A stretch of DNA of 64,000 bases from Dehalococcoidia bacterium (GTDB taxonomy: Bacteria; Chloroflexota; Dehalococcoidia; GIF9; AB-539-J10): positions 1 to 64,000 of the forward strand of contig PWUU01000007.1 in NCBI GenBank assembly GCA_003562475.1, read 5' to 3'. The first letter of the stretch is position 1, and every line of letters starts with the position of its first letter. Below the pieces are notes generated by a model. It saw only the letters and a program-made list of their open reading frames with translations, was not told where the DNA came from and did no database searches. A program made the position numbers and the translations under genes. Below, in pieces: positions 25,293-33,505 of this stretch.

Positions 25293-27052
25293 TGCTGTTG
25301 TTTCCTGTACACCCGCACGCTCGCGGGGCCGGTAGAGAACCACCCATCACGACCGGCCTTCCAGGAGAATAGTCCCCGCGCCGCCACGTCATGGCTCGGC
25401 ACCGCCGCCACTCCCGTGCACAACCTGTCCGTGACCCGCGCACAGAGTTCCACCTCCACCTCCTGTGCAGCAACGATCACGCGTTCGCCATCGCTGATGC
25501 CACGTGTGGCAGCATCCCCAGTACTGATCTCGACAAATCCAGCCGGGAACAACTCCGCAGCCCACGTAATCCACCGGGTAATGCTACCCGCACCCGAGTG
25601 CGCCGTCGCGGGCAGCGTGATAAGTACCAGTTCCTCACCGGTGGCAGCCGGCAGTTCTTCCGTGATGGAGGCAAGACGCATAGGCCACTCAGAATCCGAA
25701 ACCTCAAATGAGACGTCGTCAACCGTGCCGCCGGCGTCGCGACTCGGCTGCGTGCGGGTTGTGGCCAACGTCGTCTCGAGCATAGATACTACATCAACGA
25801 GCGTGCGACACCCCCAGGATGGCGCCCCGATGGACTTCCACTCGAAGGTTGTACCGTCGAAGAGGGCGGCAGAACCATCAGACTCCAGCCACGATGCGCC
25901 AGCCAGTACCACGGACGAAGCGGCCTCTATCTGACCTTTGAACAGCGAAAAGGAGGCGGTGAGGTCCAGTTCCGATACCGCTTTGGAGAGCGTCTTCGAT
26001 GGGAACGCCTCCAGAATATCCGCACCGAAGCTGAGCAGGGCGCGATACTTGCCGGCCTCAAGGTCGGCGACCACGGTGGAGATGGCCTTCCACCTGTTTC
26101 TGGCAACAACCTCCTGAGCCCCACGCACATTGCCGCCCGATGGGAGCAGGATACACGACTTCTGATCCTCCGCTGTCCCGGCAAGAAGACCTGCCAAACG
26201 ACCGACCAGCGCGACGTCGGTCATGCCACGCGCGGGTGGAGCGACAACAACCGCAGCCCTGTTGGCCAAAGCGAAGGCCTGAGACATCCGGGCGATGACA
26301 TCACCGGATACGCCAGAAGCCTCAAGAAGCACTGCATCATCAGTCGAGTCCAGCCAGCCCGGCGCATTGCCCTGCAGCTTCCCGGAGTCCTTCAGCGCCT
26401 TCAGCAAACACGCGAGCACGAGCGCCTCCGTCCCGGGGCGATTCTGCACATGCTCACTCGCAAACCATGCGGTGTTGCTTCGCCGGGGGTCAACAACAAA
26501 GAGGCTGTTGCCTCTTGCCGTGTACTTGGCATCGAGGACCACTCTCGCGAGCACCGGGTGAGTGAAGAACACATCACCGAATACGATGATACAGTTGGCC
26601 TCCTCAAGGCTGGAGGCATCAGCACTTCCACCTGCCAGGACGAGAGGCCAATCCTGGGGCTCGAACATACATGACACCGACCGGGTACCCAACATGCCTG
26701 CCAGCTGCCCTATGGCCTCAAGCTCCTCGGTGCTGTGGGTAGGGTCGGTTACTAAAGCGATAGCCTCCGACCCGGCCCCCTCGATCACCTCCAGCACGGC
26801 TGAGGCCAGTCGAGCCGTCGCCGCCTCCCACGATGTCTCTCGCAGCACACCATTGTTCCGTACAAGCGGTGTAGCCACCCGCTGGTAGTGGTTCAGGAGT
26901 TCAGTACCATAGAGTCCTCTGGCACAAAGACGCGCACCGTGTGGCCCGCGGTTCGCACAGAACTCTGGACCTGCAACCGCCTCGCCTTTCGCGCGAAACG
27001 CGATGTCACAGCCCAGCGGGCACAACAGGCACTTTGACTCTCGTGTATTCAT
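25289..27052 (-). CDS. Molybdopterin-oxidoreductase-like protein (FdhA/NuoG-like)
   Basis: A 587-residue protein. The N-terminus has a [4Fe-4S] site CLLCPLGCD with a fourth Cys in LCARGLYG, then the bis-MGD-type fold: GNSLFVVDPRRSNTAWFA, RPGTEALVLACLLKAL, and a C-terminal domain with GISDGERVIVAA and VPSHDVAARGLFSW. It is shorter than formate dehydrogenases (about 700) and the usual Sec/Cys-His active-site pair is not evident; a SVSCMFEPQDWP stretch is the nearest Cys. It may be a formate-type enzyme with altered site or a NuoG-like structural subunit. ATG 27052 is preferred over TTG 27067. Confidence 0.75.
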   Translation of the reverse strand: MNTRESKCLLCPLGCDIAFRAKGEAVAGPEFCANRGPHGARLCARGLYGTELLNHYQRVATPLVRNNGVLRETSWEAATARLASAVLEVIEGAGSEAIALVTDPTHSTEELEAIGQLAGMLGTRSVSCMFEPQDWPLVLAGGSADASSLEEANCIIVFGDVFFTHPVLARVVLDAKYTARGNSLFVVDPRRSNTAWFASEHVQNRPGTEALVLACLLKALKDSGKLQGNAPGWLDSTDDAVLLEASGVSGDVIARMSQAFALANRAAVVVAPPARGMTDVALVGRLAGLLAGTAEDQKSCILLPSGGNVRGAQEVVARNRWKAISTVVADLEAGKYRALLSFGADILEAFPSKTLSKAVSELDLTASFSLFKGQIEAASSVVLAGASWLESDGSAALFDGTTFEWKSIGAPSWGCRTLVDVVSMLETTLATTRTQPSRDAGGTVDDVSFEVSDSEWPMRLASITEELPAATGEELVLITLPATAHSGAGSITRWITWAAELFPAGFVEISTGDAATRGISDGERVIVAAQEVEVELCARVTDRLCTGVAAVPSHDVAARGLFSWKAGRDGWFSTGPASVRVYRKQQQ

Positions 27053-27067
27053 TTCGAATACCTGCAA

Positions 27068-27892
27068 TCACGTCCACGCATCGGGAAAATCGCGTATCTG
27101 GTCATACGTAAACACCGGACCATCCTTGCACACATAGTACGTCCCTAGGCGGCAGTGGCCACACATACCCATTCCACAACTCATGTTCTTCTCCATCGAG
27201 AAGTACATATGCTCGGGCTTGAATCCCATCTTCTGCAGGATGGGCACCATAAACCGGAGCATGATGGGCGGCCCGCATCCCACCGCAATTGCGTTCGGAA
27301 CATCACCAATGTCCGCAGGCTTCATGATGGTCGTGACCACACCCACGTTGTGACGCCATGATTCATCAGCGATGTCCACCGTATAGACCACATCCATCCG
27401 GGGGTCCGTCTCCCACGACAGACAGCGATCCTTATACATCCTGAGTTCCGGATTACGGGCTCCATAGCGGAGCACGATGCGCTTATACTGGTCTGCTTCA
27501 TGAAGCAACGCCAGTAGAACCGCGCGCATGGGAGCCATGCCTACACCACCACCTACCACGTAGATCTCGCGTCCTTTGAAATAGTCCATCGGATACTGAT
27601 TGCCAAACGGACCGCGCACCAGGGCGGTGTCGCCTGGACGTGCGTTATGCAGCGCCGTTGTATTCTTACCTCGCGGCTGAATCTGCACGCTCACCTCAAA
27701 CGTATCTGGCTCGAAGCATGAAGACGACACGCCGAACGGCGATTCGCCGATGCCTGGCATGCCCACCATCACAAACTGTCCTGGGGCGAACACGAGGGGC
27801 TCGATCGGCTTCAGCACATACGTCTTGATAGCCGAGTTCTCATCAATGATGTCGAGGATCGTCGCCTCCGCCGGGACGTACGGGTTATTCAC
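27068..27892 (-). CDS. FAD/NAD(P)-binding oxidoreductase, sulfhydrogenase gamma (HydG)-like
   Basis: A ferredoxin-NADP-reductase-type protein, 274 residues from GTG 27892 (GGAGGA eight bases upstream). It has an FAD domain (APGQFVMVGMPGIGESPF), an NAD(P) domain (IYVVGGGVGMAPMRAVLLAL), and a C-terminal [2Fe-2S] motif (CGMGMCGHCRLGTYYVCKDG). This is the order of HydG in archaeal sulfhydrogenase and AsrB. It would bring NAD(P)H electrons into, or take them from, the complex. It overlaps the upstream gene by 8 bases. Confidence 0.88.
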   Translation of the reverse strand: MNNPYVPAEATILDIIDENSAIKTYVLKPIEPLVFAPGQFVMVGMPGIGESPFGVSSSCFEPDTFEVSVQIQPRGKNTTALHNARPGDTALVRGPFGNQYPMDYFKGREIYVVGGGVGMAPMRAVLLALLHEADQYKRIVLRYGARNPELRMYKDRCLSWETDPRMDVVYTVDIADESWRHNVGVVTTIMKPADIGDVPNAIAVGCGPPIMLRFMVPILQKMGFKPEHMYFSMEKNMSCGMGMCGHCRLGTYYVCKDGPVFTYDQIRDFPDAWT

Positions 27893-28919
27893 CTCGACTC
27901 TCCTCCAACTCATAGATAACCTGTCGCATGTCGATGTTCGCCAGACACGCTTCGATGCACCGGCCGCATCCGGTGCACGCGATCATATCGAACCTGGTCG
28001 GGTAGAAGTCGAACTTCTTCACATACTTGTTCTTGAACCGGTCGTTCCCTGTTGCCCTGGCGGTGTGCCCTCCCCCGCAGCGCGTATAGCTACGAAGGTA
28101 GCAGAAATCCCATACGCGGATGCGCTCGTTGCCGTCACCCCTCTTCTGATCAAAGAGGACAAAACAGTGGCAGGTCGGACAAATCGCCAAACAGGCAGCA
28201 TCCTCACGACACCTGCCGACATACTTATTGTATGCAGGCGATTCGAACCCCTCTTTCACAAGTTGAATTGATGATCGTTTCGTCTCAAACTTCCGATTCT
28301 GCTCCACTATCGCTTGCCGGGTCCGCTCCCGGTTCTCATCGCGTTCCGCGACCTGCTCCGCGGTTGCCGAGGTTATGGCAATTCCTTCCACCTTCAGCGC
28401 ATCCTCACCTCTTGGGCTGCCGACTTCCAGCACGAGCCCATCCGATATGCTGGCTACCGCAAGGTCGTAGTAGCCTTCAGGATAGGGTTTCATGCCAAGA
28501 AGTGTGCAGAAGCAATTAGGGGACGGATCAGAACAGTCGGCACCCACCACCAGCGCTTTCTCGCGACGCGACACCCAGAACGGATCACGCGGTTCGGATC
28601 CTGCGAACGTCCGGTCAAGACAATCCAGCGAGCGCAGGTCGCAGTTCTTCGCCCCGACAATGATGAAGCCCGGCTCTTCGTCGAGGAATCTCGTATCGCC
28701 TGGATACGTTGCGACGATCTCGCGAACGCGGAAATAGAACGTCTTCAGCGGTTCAACGGCCCTAATGCCGTCAAGCTCGGCACACGCCGACGACTCCGGC
28801 GACAGCTGCACCCAATGGCGGTGTCCTGTCCTCGATGAAGGAATGTACACCAACGTGTCGGCAGCCCAGGCACGTATCAGACGCTCAAAATCAGATGAGG
28901 GAATAAAGAGTGGTGCCAT
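27885..28919 (-). CDS. Iron-sulfur subunit, sulfhydrogenase beta (HydB)/AsrA-like
   Basis: A 344-residue electron-transfer protein, first gene of the operon. The N-terminal region opens MAPLFIPSSDFERLIRAW and contains VGAKNCDLRSLDCLDR and VGADCSDPSPNCFC typical of the family. Two C-terminal cluster sites follow: CREDAACLAICPTCHCF and CTGCGRCIEACLANID. In the first, the residue where relatives have the second Cys (CxxC) is Asp. ATG 28919 is chosen over a TTG at 28970 because it starts at the conserved N-terminus. It partners the HydG-like flavoprotein. Confidence 0.87.
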   Translation of the reverse strand: MAPLFIPSSDFERLIRAWAADTLVYIPSSRTGHRHWVQLSPESSACAELDGIRAVEPLKTFYFRVREIVATYPGDTRFLDEEPGFIIVGAKNCDLRSLDCLDRTFAGSEPRDPFWVSRREKALVVGADCSDPSPNCFCTLLGMKPYPEGYYDLAVASISDGLVLEVGSPRGEDALKVEGIAITSATAEQVAERDENRERTRQAIVEQNRKFETKRSSIQLVKEGFESPAYNKYVGRCREDAACLAICPTCHCFVLFDQKRGDGNERIRVWDFCYLRSYTRCGGGHTARATGNDRFKNKYVKKFDFYPTRFDMIACTGCGRCIEACLANIDMRQVIYELEESRGE

Positions 28920-29031
28920 AAGTACCTGTCGATCCAGGCAGGCGCTTTCGACAAATGCAACGGCAGACAACGGATCGCCCAGAACTCACAAACACATCGA
29001 CCGGCGCAGGAAACGCTGCCATGAATGGGCC

Positions 29032-29061
29032 ATTATAGTTGGGCGTTCAAACAGATGTCAA
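29032..29061 (-). promoter_or_regulatory. Near-consensus promoter of the hydrogenase operon
   Basis: On the minus strand TTGACA (29056-29061), 18 bases, then TATAAT (29032-29037). Both hexamers are perfect. It lies about 110 bases before the HydB-like start, so the leader is long enough for control. Confidence 0.8.
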
Positions 29062-29136
29062 CATAAGCCTGAACAGGAATGGTTCCTAGTAATCGATTCT
29101 CTGTATACATTCCCCAGGACCACTGCCCGACCGGTG

Positions 29137-29553
29137 CTATGTCGAGCGGAAATCGACCTGAACTTCCGGATTCTCGGATTTCAATATGGCCTCTACTTCC
29201 TGCTGGACAACCTGGTCTGTGATAGGCTCAACCACCGAAACCGGCTGCCCGGATTCCGTACGGGATGACTTCCAATCTGTCACATAGCCAAGTACAGTCG
29301 CGTAGCGGAATACACGATTGCCACAACACACCGTGTCGACCACAGCATCCGTATGTAAGTAGAGCACTTCCCGGTCACGATGACGAATGGTGCGTTCTTG
29401 CCACTGCACACTTACCCCATAACCGGTATGGGCATCAGTACTCTCCGATAGATGCACATATCGCGCCATGTTCCCATCCTCGGGACTCCGCACCCGGCAA
29501 TCCTGCACGACACGACACCCGACCCACTGTGCGGGTTGAGGAGATGTTCTCAC
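29137..29553 (-). CDS. Conserved-looking protein of unknown function, 138 residues
   Basis: I do not recognise the family. The protein is soluble, with a beta-rich centre (YGVSVQWQERTIRHRDREVL, then DTVCCGNRVFRYATVLGYVT) holding one Cys-Cys pair, and a helical end (TDQVVQQEVEAIL). Its GTG start overlaps the stop of the cNMP-binding gene (GTGA), so the two are translated together. A shorter start at an internal Met (MARYVHLSE) is also possible. It ends 76 bases upstream of the hydrogenase promoter. Confidence 0.6.
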   Translation of the reverse strand: MRTSPQPAQWVGCRVVQDCRVRSPEDGNMARYVHLSESTDAHTGYGVSVQWQERTIRHRDREVLYLHTDAVVDTVCCGNRVFRYATVLGYVTDWKSSRTESGQPVSVVEPITDQVVQQEVEAILKSENPEVQVDFRST

Positions 29554-30008
29554 TTGCTATGCAGTAACATGAACATCTGTTGACGTGTGGCAGCCAACTG
29601 GTCCGCTGCGATGCGTACCACCTTTTCCATCACCCGTGCACAGATGTCGGGATGGGTTTCACAAAGCTTCCGCATTACCGCGCCGTCAAGAACCACCAGG
29701 TGTGTGTCAACCGTCGCTTTCGCAGTGGTCATATATCGGTAAGGCGGCACGAGCGCTTCCCATCCAAAGACTTCGTTTCGACGCAGCGAGGCGACCTGTA
29801 GATGCGTATCAGGAACGGCTTCGATGTCGAGATTGACCCGACCGGAGTCCACGACGTACATCTGCGTGCTCTCAGCATTCTCGGTAAAGATGACCTGGCC
29901 GGAGGGGTATTCCTGGACTCGAATCACGCTCTCCCGAACCATCTCCAGCTCTGCATCACTTATTCCTTGAAAGACTTCAACCTCTTTAAGACGCTCAATA
30001 GTCACCAT
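29550..30008 (-). CDS. Lone cyclic-nucleotide-binding-domain protein
   Basis: A 152-residue protein that is only a cNMP-binding beta-roll: VEVFQGISDAELEMV, YPSGQVIFTENAES, YVVDSGRVNLDIE and a C-terminal helix ending at residue 152. The HTH domain of Crp/Fnr proteins is absent. It may bind a nucleotide or another small ligand and act on a partner protein rather than DNA. It sits second in a three-gene set just upstream of the hydrogenase operon. ATG at 30008 has GGAGG upstream. Confidence 0.83.
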   Translation of the reverse strand: MVTIERLKEVEVFQGISDAELEMVRESVIRVQEYPSGQVIFTENAESTQMYVVDSGRVNLDIEAVPDTHLQVASLRRNEVFGWEALVPPYRYMTTAKATVDTHLVVLDGAVMRKLCETHPDICARVMEKVVRIAADQLAATRQQMFMLLHSK

Positions 30009-30041
30009 AGGGCCCTCCTCCTGAATGCAAATGTCTACGAG

Positions 30042-30308
30042 CTACTCAGGTCTATCGCTCCTCGGGCAAAGTCTCAATGGATCGATGAGGATAGCACATT
30101 CGCACCTCCCCATCTTCTGTATATCGGTCAAGGCTTCATCACACGGGCAGACCATACGCGATTCTACGCAGGGACAGTGTCCCAGTGCTGTGAACCGCTC
30201 AACATGCGCCTTCACATGTTCGTGGCTCGCAAGGAGCAGCCGATGTGCCTTTGCAAATCGGTCAAGCTCACGTGCGATTTCAATCCCATCTCTCTCAATT
30301 CTCACCAT
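30042..30308 (-). CDS. Ferredoxin-thioredoxin reductase catalytic-subunit-like protein
   Basis: About 88 residues from ATG 30308. The pattern GHCPCVESRMVCPCDEAL followed by GRCECAIL matches the CPC...CPC...CxC arrangement of ferredoxin-thioredoxin reductase beta chains, which hold a [4Fe-4S] cluster next to a redox disulfide. DGIEIARELDRFAKA in the helix before it also fits. Longer frames to 30407 are possible. It would pass ferredoxin electrons to a thiol target, so it may tie redox state to the hydrogenase. First gene of the trio. Confidence 0.7.
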   Translation of the reverse strand: MVRIERDGIEIARELDRFAKAHRLLLASHEHVKAHVERFTALGHCPCVESRMVCPCDEALTDIQKMGRCECAILIDPLRLCPRSDRPE

Positions 30309-30458
30309 GGCCCGCAGCCTTACCAGGCAGAACGAGCGCCGAAGTTGCACGGTCATGCGCAGGTTCTGAACACCACTATAGTACCAGCGTCGACCACAGA
30401 GACGCATTCGCTATCCGGGCGCCATTCCGACAGCTCCCACCTCCGCAAACACGGGACC

Positions 30459-30487
30459 TTCAACCCATAGTCTATACCTGCTATACT
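30459..30487 (+). promoter_or_regulatory. Possible promoter of secG
   Basis: TATACT at 30482-30487 is preceded at 17 bases by TTCAAC (30459-30464), a weak -35. It lies about 120 bases before secG. Confidence 0.4.
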
Positions 30488-30606
30488 ACACCAGCGACAG
30501 GAATACTGTGGCTGACGAAAGGCGTCTGCTTGAGGTATCACCGTCGAACGGTTGAACCGTAGTGCCCGTGTGAGCGCGGCACCGGATTCTACATGGAGGA
30601 GCGAGC

Positions 30607-30825
30607 GTGCCCATTTATCTAGCTGTTGCCCAGATGCTGATTGCAGTTGCCCTCGTTGCCGTCGTTCTTCTGCAGGTAAAGGGAGGCGGGCTCGGCGGCA
30701 TATTCGGTCAGCCCGACGGGGTGTACCGCACACGACGAGGCATCGAGAAGACGCTCTTCCGCCTCACCATCGTGCTTGCGATTGTCTTCGTCTCCCTGGC
30801 AATGATTACCGTGGCAACTTCGTAG
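30607..30825 (+). CDS. secG: Protein translocase subunit SecG
   Basis: A 72-residue subunit of the SecYEG channel with two helices (LAVAQMLIAVALVAVVLLQ and LTIVLAIVFVSLAMITV) joined by the conserved loop KGGGLGGIFG. It starts at GTG 30607 with GGAGGAG upstream. The SAM-hydrolase gene follows after 7 bases. Confidence 0.9.
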   Translation: MPIYLAVAQMLIAVALVAVVLLQVKGGGLGGIFGQPDGVYRTRRGIEKTLFRLTIVLAIVFVSLAMITVATS

Positions 30826-30832
30826 CCGTATC

Positions 30833-31669
30833 ATGGCTCCGCCAATCACCCTGCTGACCGACTTCGGAACCGAGGACGCCTATGTGGCGGTGATGAAGGG
30901 GGTGATCCTCACACGGGACCCCAAGGCGATAGTGATCGACATCACCCATGCCATAGAGCCGCAGAACATTCGCCACGGAGCGTTCATTCTCGGCAGCGCC
31001 TACCATTACTTCCCCAAGAACTCCATCCATGTGGCCGTAGTGGATCCCGGAGTGGGAAGCGAACGACGTGGCATCATCCTGAAGGCACCAGGTGCCCTGT
31101 TCGTCGCGCCCGATAACGGTATCCTCACGTATGTCATCGACCAACTTGCCCTCAACGACGAGCTGCTGCCCGACACCGGCATAGATGCAACGATGATTCG
31201 CCTGAAGCGCGGCATCGAAGCCGTGTCGATTACCGATCCCCGTTTCTGGCGAACTCCTGTAAGTCCCACATTTCACGGACGCGACATATTTGCACCTGTA
31301 GCAGCAGGGCTCTCGCTCGGCGTCTCTCCGTATGAGTTTGGCGAGAAGACTGACGTGCTAACAGTCCTGCCGATATCAAGGCCACAGCTGCTCGGCCCGC
31401 ATGAACTACTGGGGCACGTGATGCACATCGATCATTTCGGCAACCTGGTAACAGACATACGCAGTTCCGACCTGCCGCCGGGGTTCACGGAAGTATATGT
31501 GGGCGGTTTTCGGATCGATGGCATCTCTCGCCACTACATGCAGGAACACGGGCTGCTCGCCCTCATTGGCAGCAGTGGTTACCTGGAGATTGCCCTGTGT
31601 CGCGGCAGTGCCGCCTCGCATCTGGGTGCCACGGTTGGCGATGAGGTCACCGTGGCCGCAGTATCGTGA
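30833..31669 (+). CDS. SAM hydroxide adenosyltransferase (DUF62 family)
   Basis: A 278-residue protein of the DUF62/SAM-hydrolase family, which splits S-adenosylmethionine with water into adenosine and methionine. Motifs: LLTDFGTEDAYVAVMKG at the N-terminus, VVDPGVGSERRGI and APDNGILT, and a C-terminal barrel with HIDHFGNLVTDI. All conserved family residues seen are in place. It forms a two-gene unit with secG, which is probably accidental. Confidence 0.9.
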   Translation: MAPPITLLTDFGTEDAYVAVMKGVILTRDPKAIVIDITHAIEPQNIRHGAFILGSAYHYFPKNSIHVAVVDPGVGSERRGIILKAPGALFVAPDNGILTYVIDQLALNDELLPDTGIDATMIRLKRGIEAVSITDPRFWRTPVSPTFHGRDIFAPVAAGLSLGVSPYEFGEKTDVLTVLPISRPQLLGPHELLGHVMHIDHFGNLVTDIRSSDLPPGFTEVYVGGFRIDGISRHYMQEHGLLALIGSSGYLEIALCRGSAASHLGATVGDEVTVAAVS

Positions 31670-31674
31670 CTCCA

Positions 31675-32499
31675 TCAGGCACCCAGCCACTCAAAGACCC
31701 CAATCATCCTCAACCCAACGTAAATCATCAGTACTACGAACAGCAGTCTCAGCTTTCGTGCGTCGATCGCGTGCGCGGTGCGAGCTCCGACCTGGGCCAT
31801 AGGGATACTCAGCACGATAAGCGCGAGGAAGACCACGATGTTGACATACCCGATACTGTAGGGCAATCTCCCGGGGACTCCGAGCCCGTGCACAATATAG
31901 CCGACTATCCCACCAGGGGCCGTGAAAATAATGGCCGCGCTTGAGGTAGCCACAGCTCGCAGCATGGGGAAGCGGAAGAGCAATACCAGTGCCGGGACCA
32001 TGAGTGCTCCTCCACCCAGACCGGTGAGTCCACTGATGACTCCCATGGCAAGCCCTAGCGCAACGAGAGGAGCCGTACGCGGCGAGGGTGACCAGTCGGC
32101 AACAACGCCTTCCGTTTGTATTCCCACAAGCATTCTCACAGACACCAGAATAACGAAGATGCCAAAGCCCGTCTTCAGTGTGTCGCCGGGAAGATGAGCC
32201 GCAAGAGTCGAGCCGACAAGTGCTCCGACGGCGCCGCAGCCACCAAGGATCAGGGCCACAGGCCAGACAACGGCGCGATTCTGGTGATGACGCCACGTGC
32301 CGCTGAGTACAGTAGGGACTATGACAAGGAGGCTGGTGCCGAAAGCCGTTCGTAAGGCAATGTCCTCAGGCACACCGGAGCCGGACATAGCCCAGTACAT
32401 CACCGGAACCATGATGAAGCCTCCCCCCACACCTAGCAATGCCGCGGCAAATCCCACAATAGCTCCGGCAGCAACCAGGATGGGCAGCAGGTCAAGCAC
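31675..32499 (-). CDS. TauE/SafE-family sulfite/anion exporter
   Basis: A 274-residue membrane protein with eight or so helices and the internal repeat of this family: GFAAALLGVGGGFIMVPVM and GVISGLTGLGGGALMVPAL. It exports sulfite, sulfonates or related anions; the actual substrate is unknown. The start is GTG 32499 with GAGGAG upstream, because the 29 residues of the longer frame are not family-like. It is convergent with the SAM hydrolase gene. Confidence 0.88.
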   Translation of the reverse strand: MLDLLPILVAAGAIVGFAAALLGVGGGFIMVPVMYWAMSGSGVPEDIALRTAFGTSLLVIVPTVLSGTWRHHQNRAVVWPVALILGGCGAVGALVGSTLAAHLPGDTLKTGFGIFVILVSVRMLVGIQTEGVVADWSPSPRTAPLVALGLAMGVISGLTGLGGGALMVPALVLLFRFPMLRAVATSSAAIIFTAPGGIVGYIVHGLGVPGRLPYSIGYVNIVVFLALIVLSIPMAQVGARTAHAIDARKLRLLFVVLMIYVGLRMIGVFEWLGA

Positions 32500-32652
32500 G
32501 TGAGCTTCTCCTCTCAGTGCCCCCACACATCGCGGTGAGAAGGTGTGCACACTTCCTGAACGGAACGCGCCTCGCGCAGTGCGCACTTCGAACAGCCGGC
32601 AGCGACAGGCACTCGCCGCAGCAATGAGTGGGGCAGGTGAACCGGCACAAAC

Positions 32653-32880
32653 CTAGATTCCACACGATGCGCAGTTCCCGGAGCTGCATGTTGAGCAACT
32701 GCTACCGCCACCCACGAGGCTGGAATCATCAGACCCCGCACAGAAGAATGAGGAGAACACTCGTCGCGGATCGCGCACTCCACAGGACGGGCACTCAAGT
32801 GTCGCACCATCGTCTCCCATTGACTGACGTACTTCAAAGCGTCTGCCGCACTTTTCGCACTCGTACTCGTACAACGGCAT
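32653..32880 (-). CDS. FmdB-family zinc-ribbon protein
   Basis: A 75-residue protein that begins MPLYEYECEKCGRRFEVRQS, then CPSCG, the FmdB zinc ribbon, with a Ser/Gly/Cys-rich tail (CSTCSSGNCASCG) common in this family. Regulation of formamidase in methylotrophs gave the name, but the role here is unknown. ATG 32880 has GGAGG upstream. Confidence 0.88.
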   Translation of the reverse strand: MPLYEYECEKCGRRFEVRQSMGDDGATLECPSCGVRDPRRVFSSFFCAGSDDSSLVGGGSSCSTCSSGNCASCGI

Positions 32881-33007
32881 ATTTGTACCTCCACCAGGAC
32901 CGGCGAATGCACACGGCGGGGACACCGCCGGCATCACGAGAATTGTAGCACCAGGTACAGAATTCTCGACACGAAGAGAGCCGGAGGAGCCGATGTGACA
33001 GCCAGTG

Positions 33008-33505
33008 CTATCGGTCGTGCGCCGGCTCAAGGAGCGCTACCGCAACAGCTGCAACGCCCTCTCCTCGACCGACAAACCCCATGTGTTCATTGGTCTTGGC
33101 CTTAACGGACACCCTCATCTCTTCCAGCCGCATGGCAGCTCCGAGCGTTGCACGCATCTGAGGTATATAAGGTGCCAGCACGGGTCTCTCCGTAACAACG
33201 GTGACATCCACGTTGGTAATAGCCAGGTGCCTGTGGCCGACCATATCCACTACTGCCTGCAGCAGGCTCAGGCTCGACACACCACGATAACGCTCATCTC
33301 CGGGAGGAAAAAGCGTCCCAATATCTCCCAAACATGCCGCGCCAGATATTGCATCTATCACCGCATGTGTTGCGACATCAGCATCGCTCCAGCCGTCCAG
33401 GCCCTGCTCGAAAGGCACATCAACACCGCATAACACAAGCCTGCGGCCGTCGACAAAGCGATGGCTGTCATATCCACAGCCAACCCTCACGGGTGTGCCT
33501 CCCAT
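33008..33505 (-). CDS. ispF: 2-C-methyl-D-erythritol 2,4-cyclodiphosphate synthase
   Basis: A 165-residue enzyme of the MEP isoprenoid pathway that cyclises CDP-ME-2-phosphate. Zinc and substrate motifs are present: GCGYDSHRF at the start, DGWSDADVATHAVIDA, DIGTLFPPGD and KAKTNEHMGFVGRGEG. It overlaps ispD by 19 bases on the same strand, so the two consecutive or near-consecutive pathway steps are made together. Confidence 0.95.
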   Translation of the reverse strand: MGGTPVRVGCGYDSHRFVDGRRLVLCGVDVPFEQGLDGWSDADVATHAVIDAISGAACLGDIGTLFPPGDERYRGVSSLSLLQAVVDMVGHRHLAITNVDVTVVTERPVLAPYIPQMRATLGAAMRLEEMRVSVKAKTNEHMGFVGRGEGVAAVAVALLEPAHDR

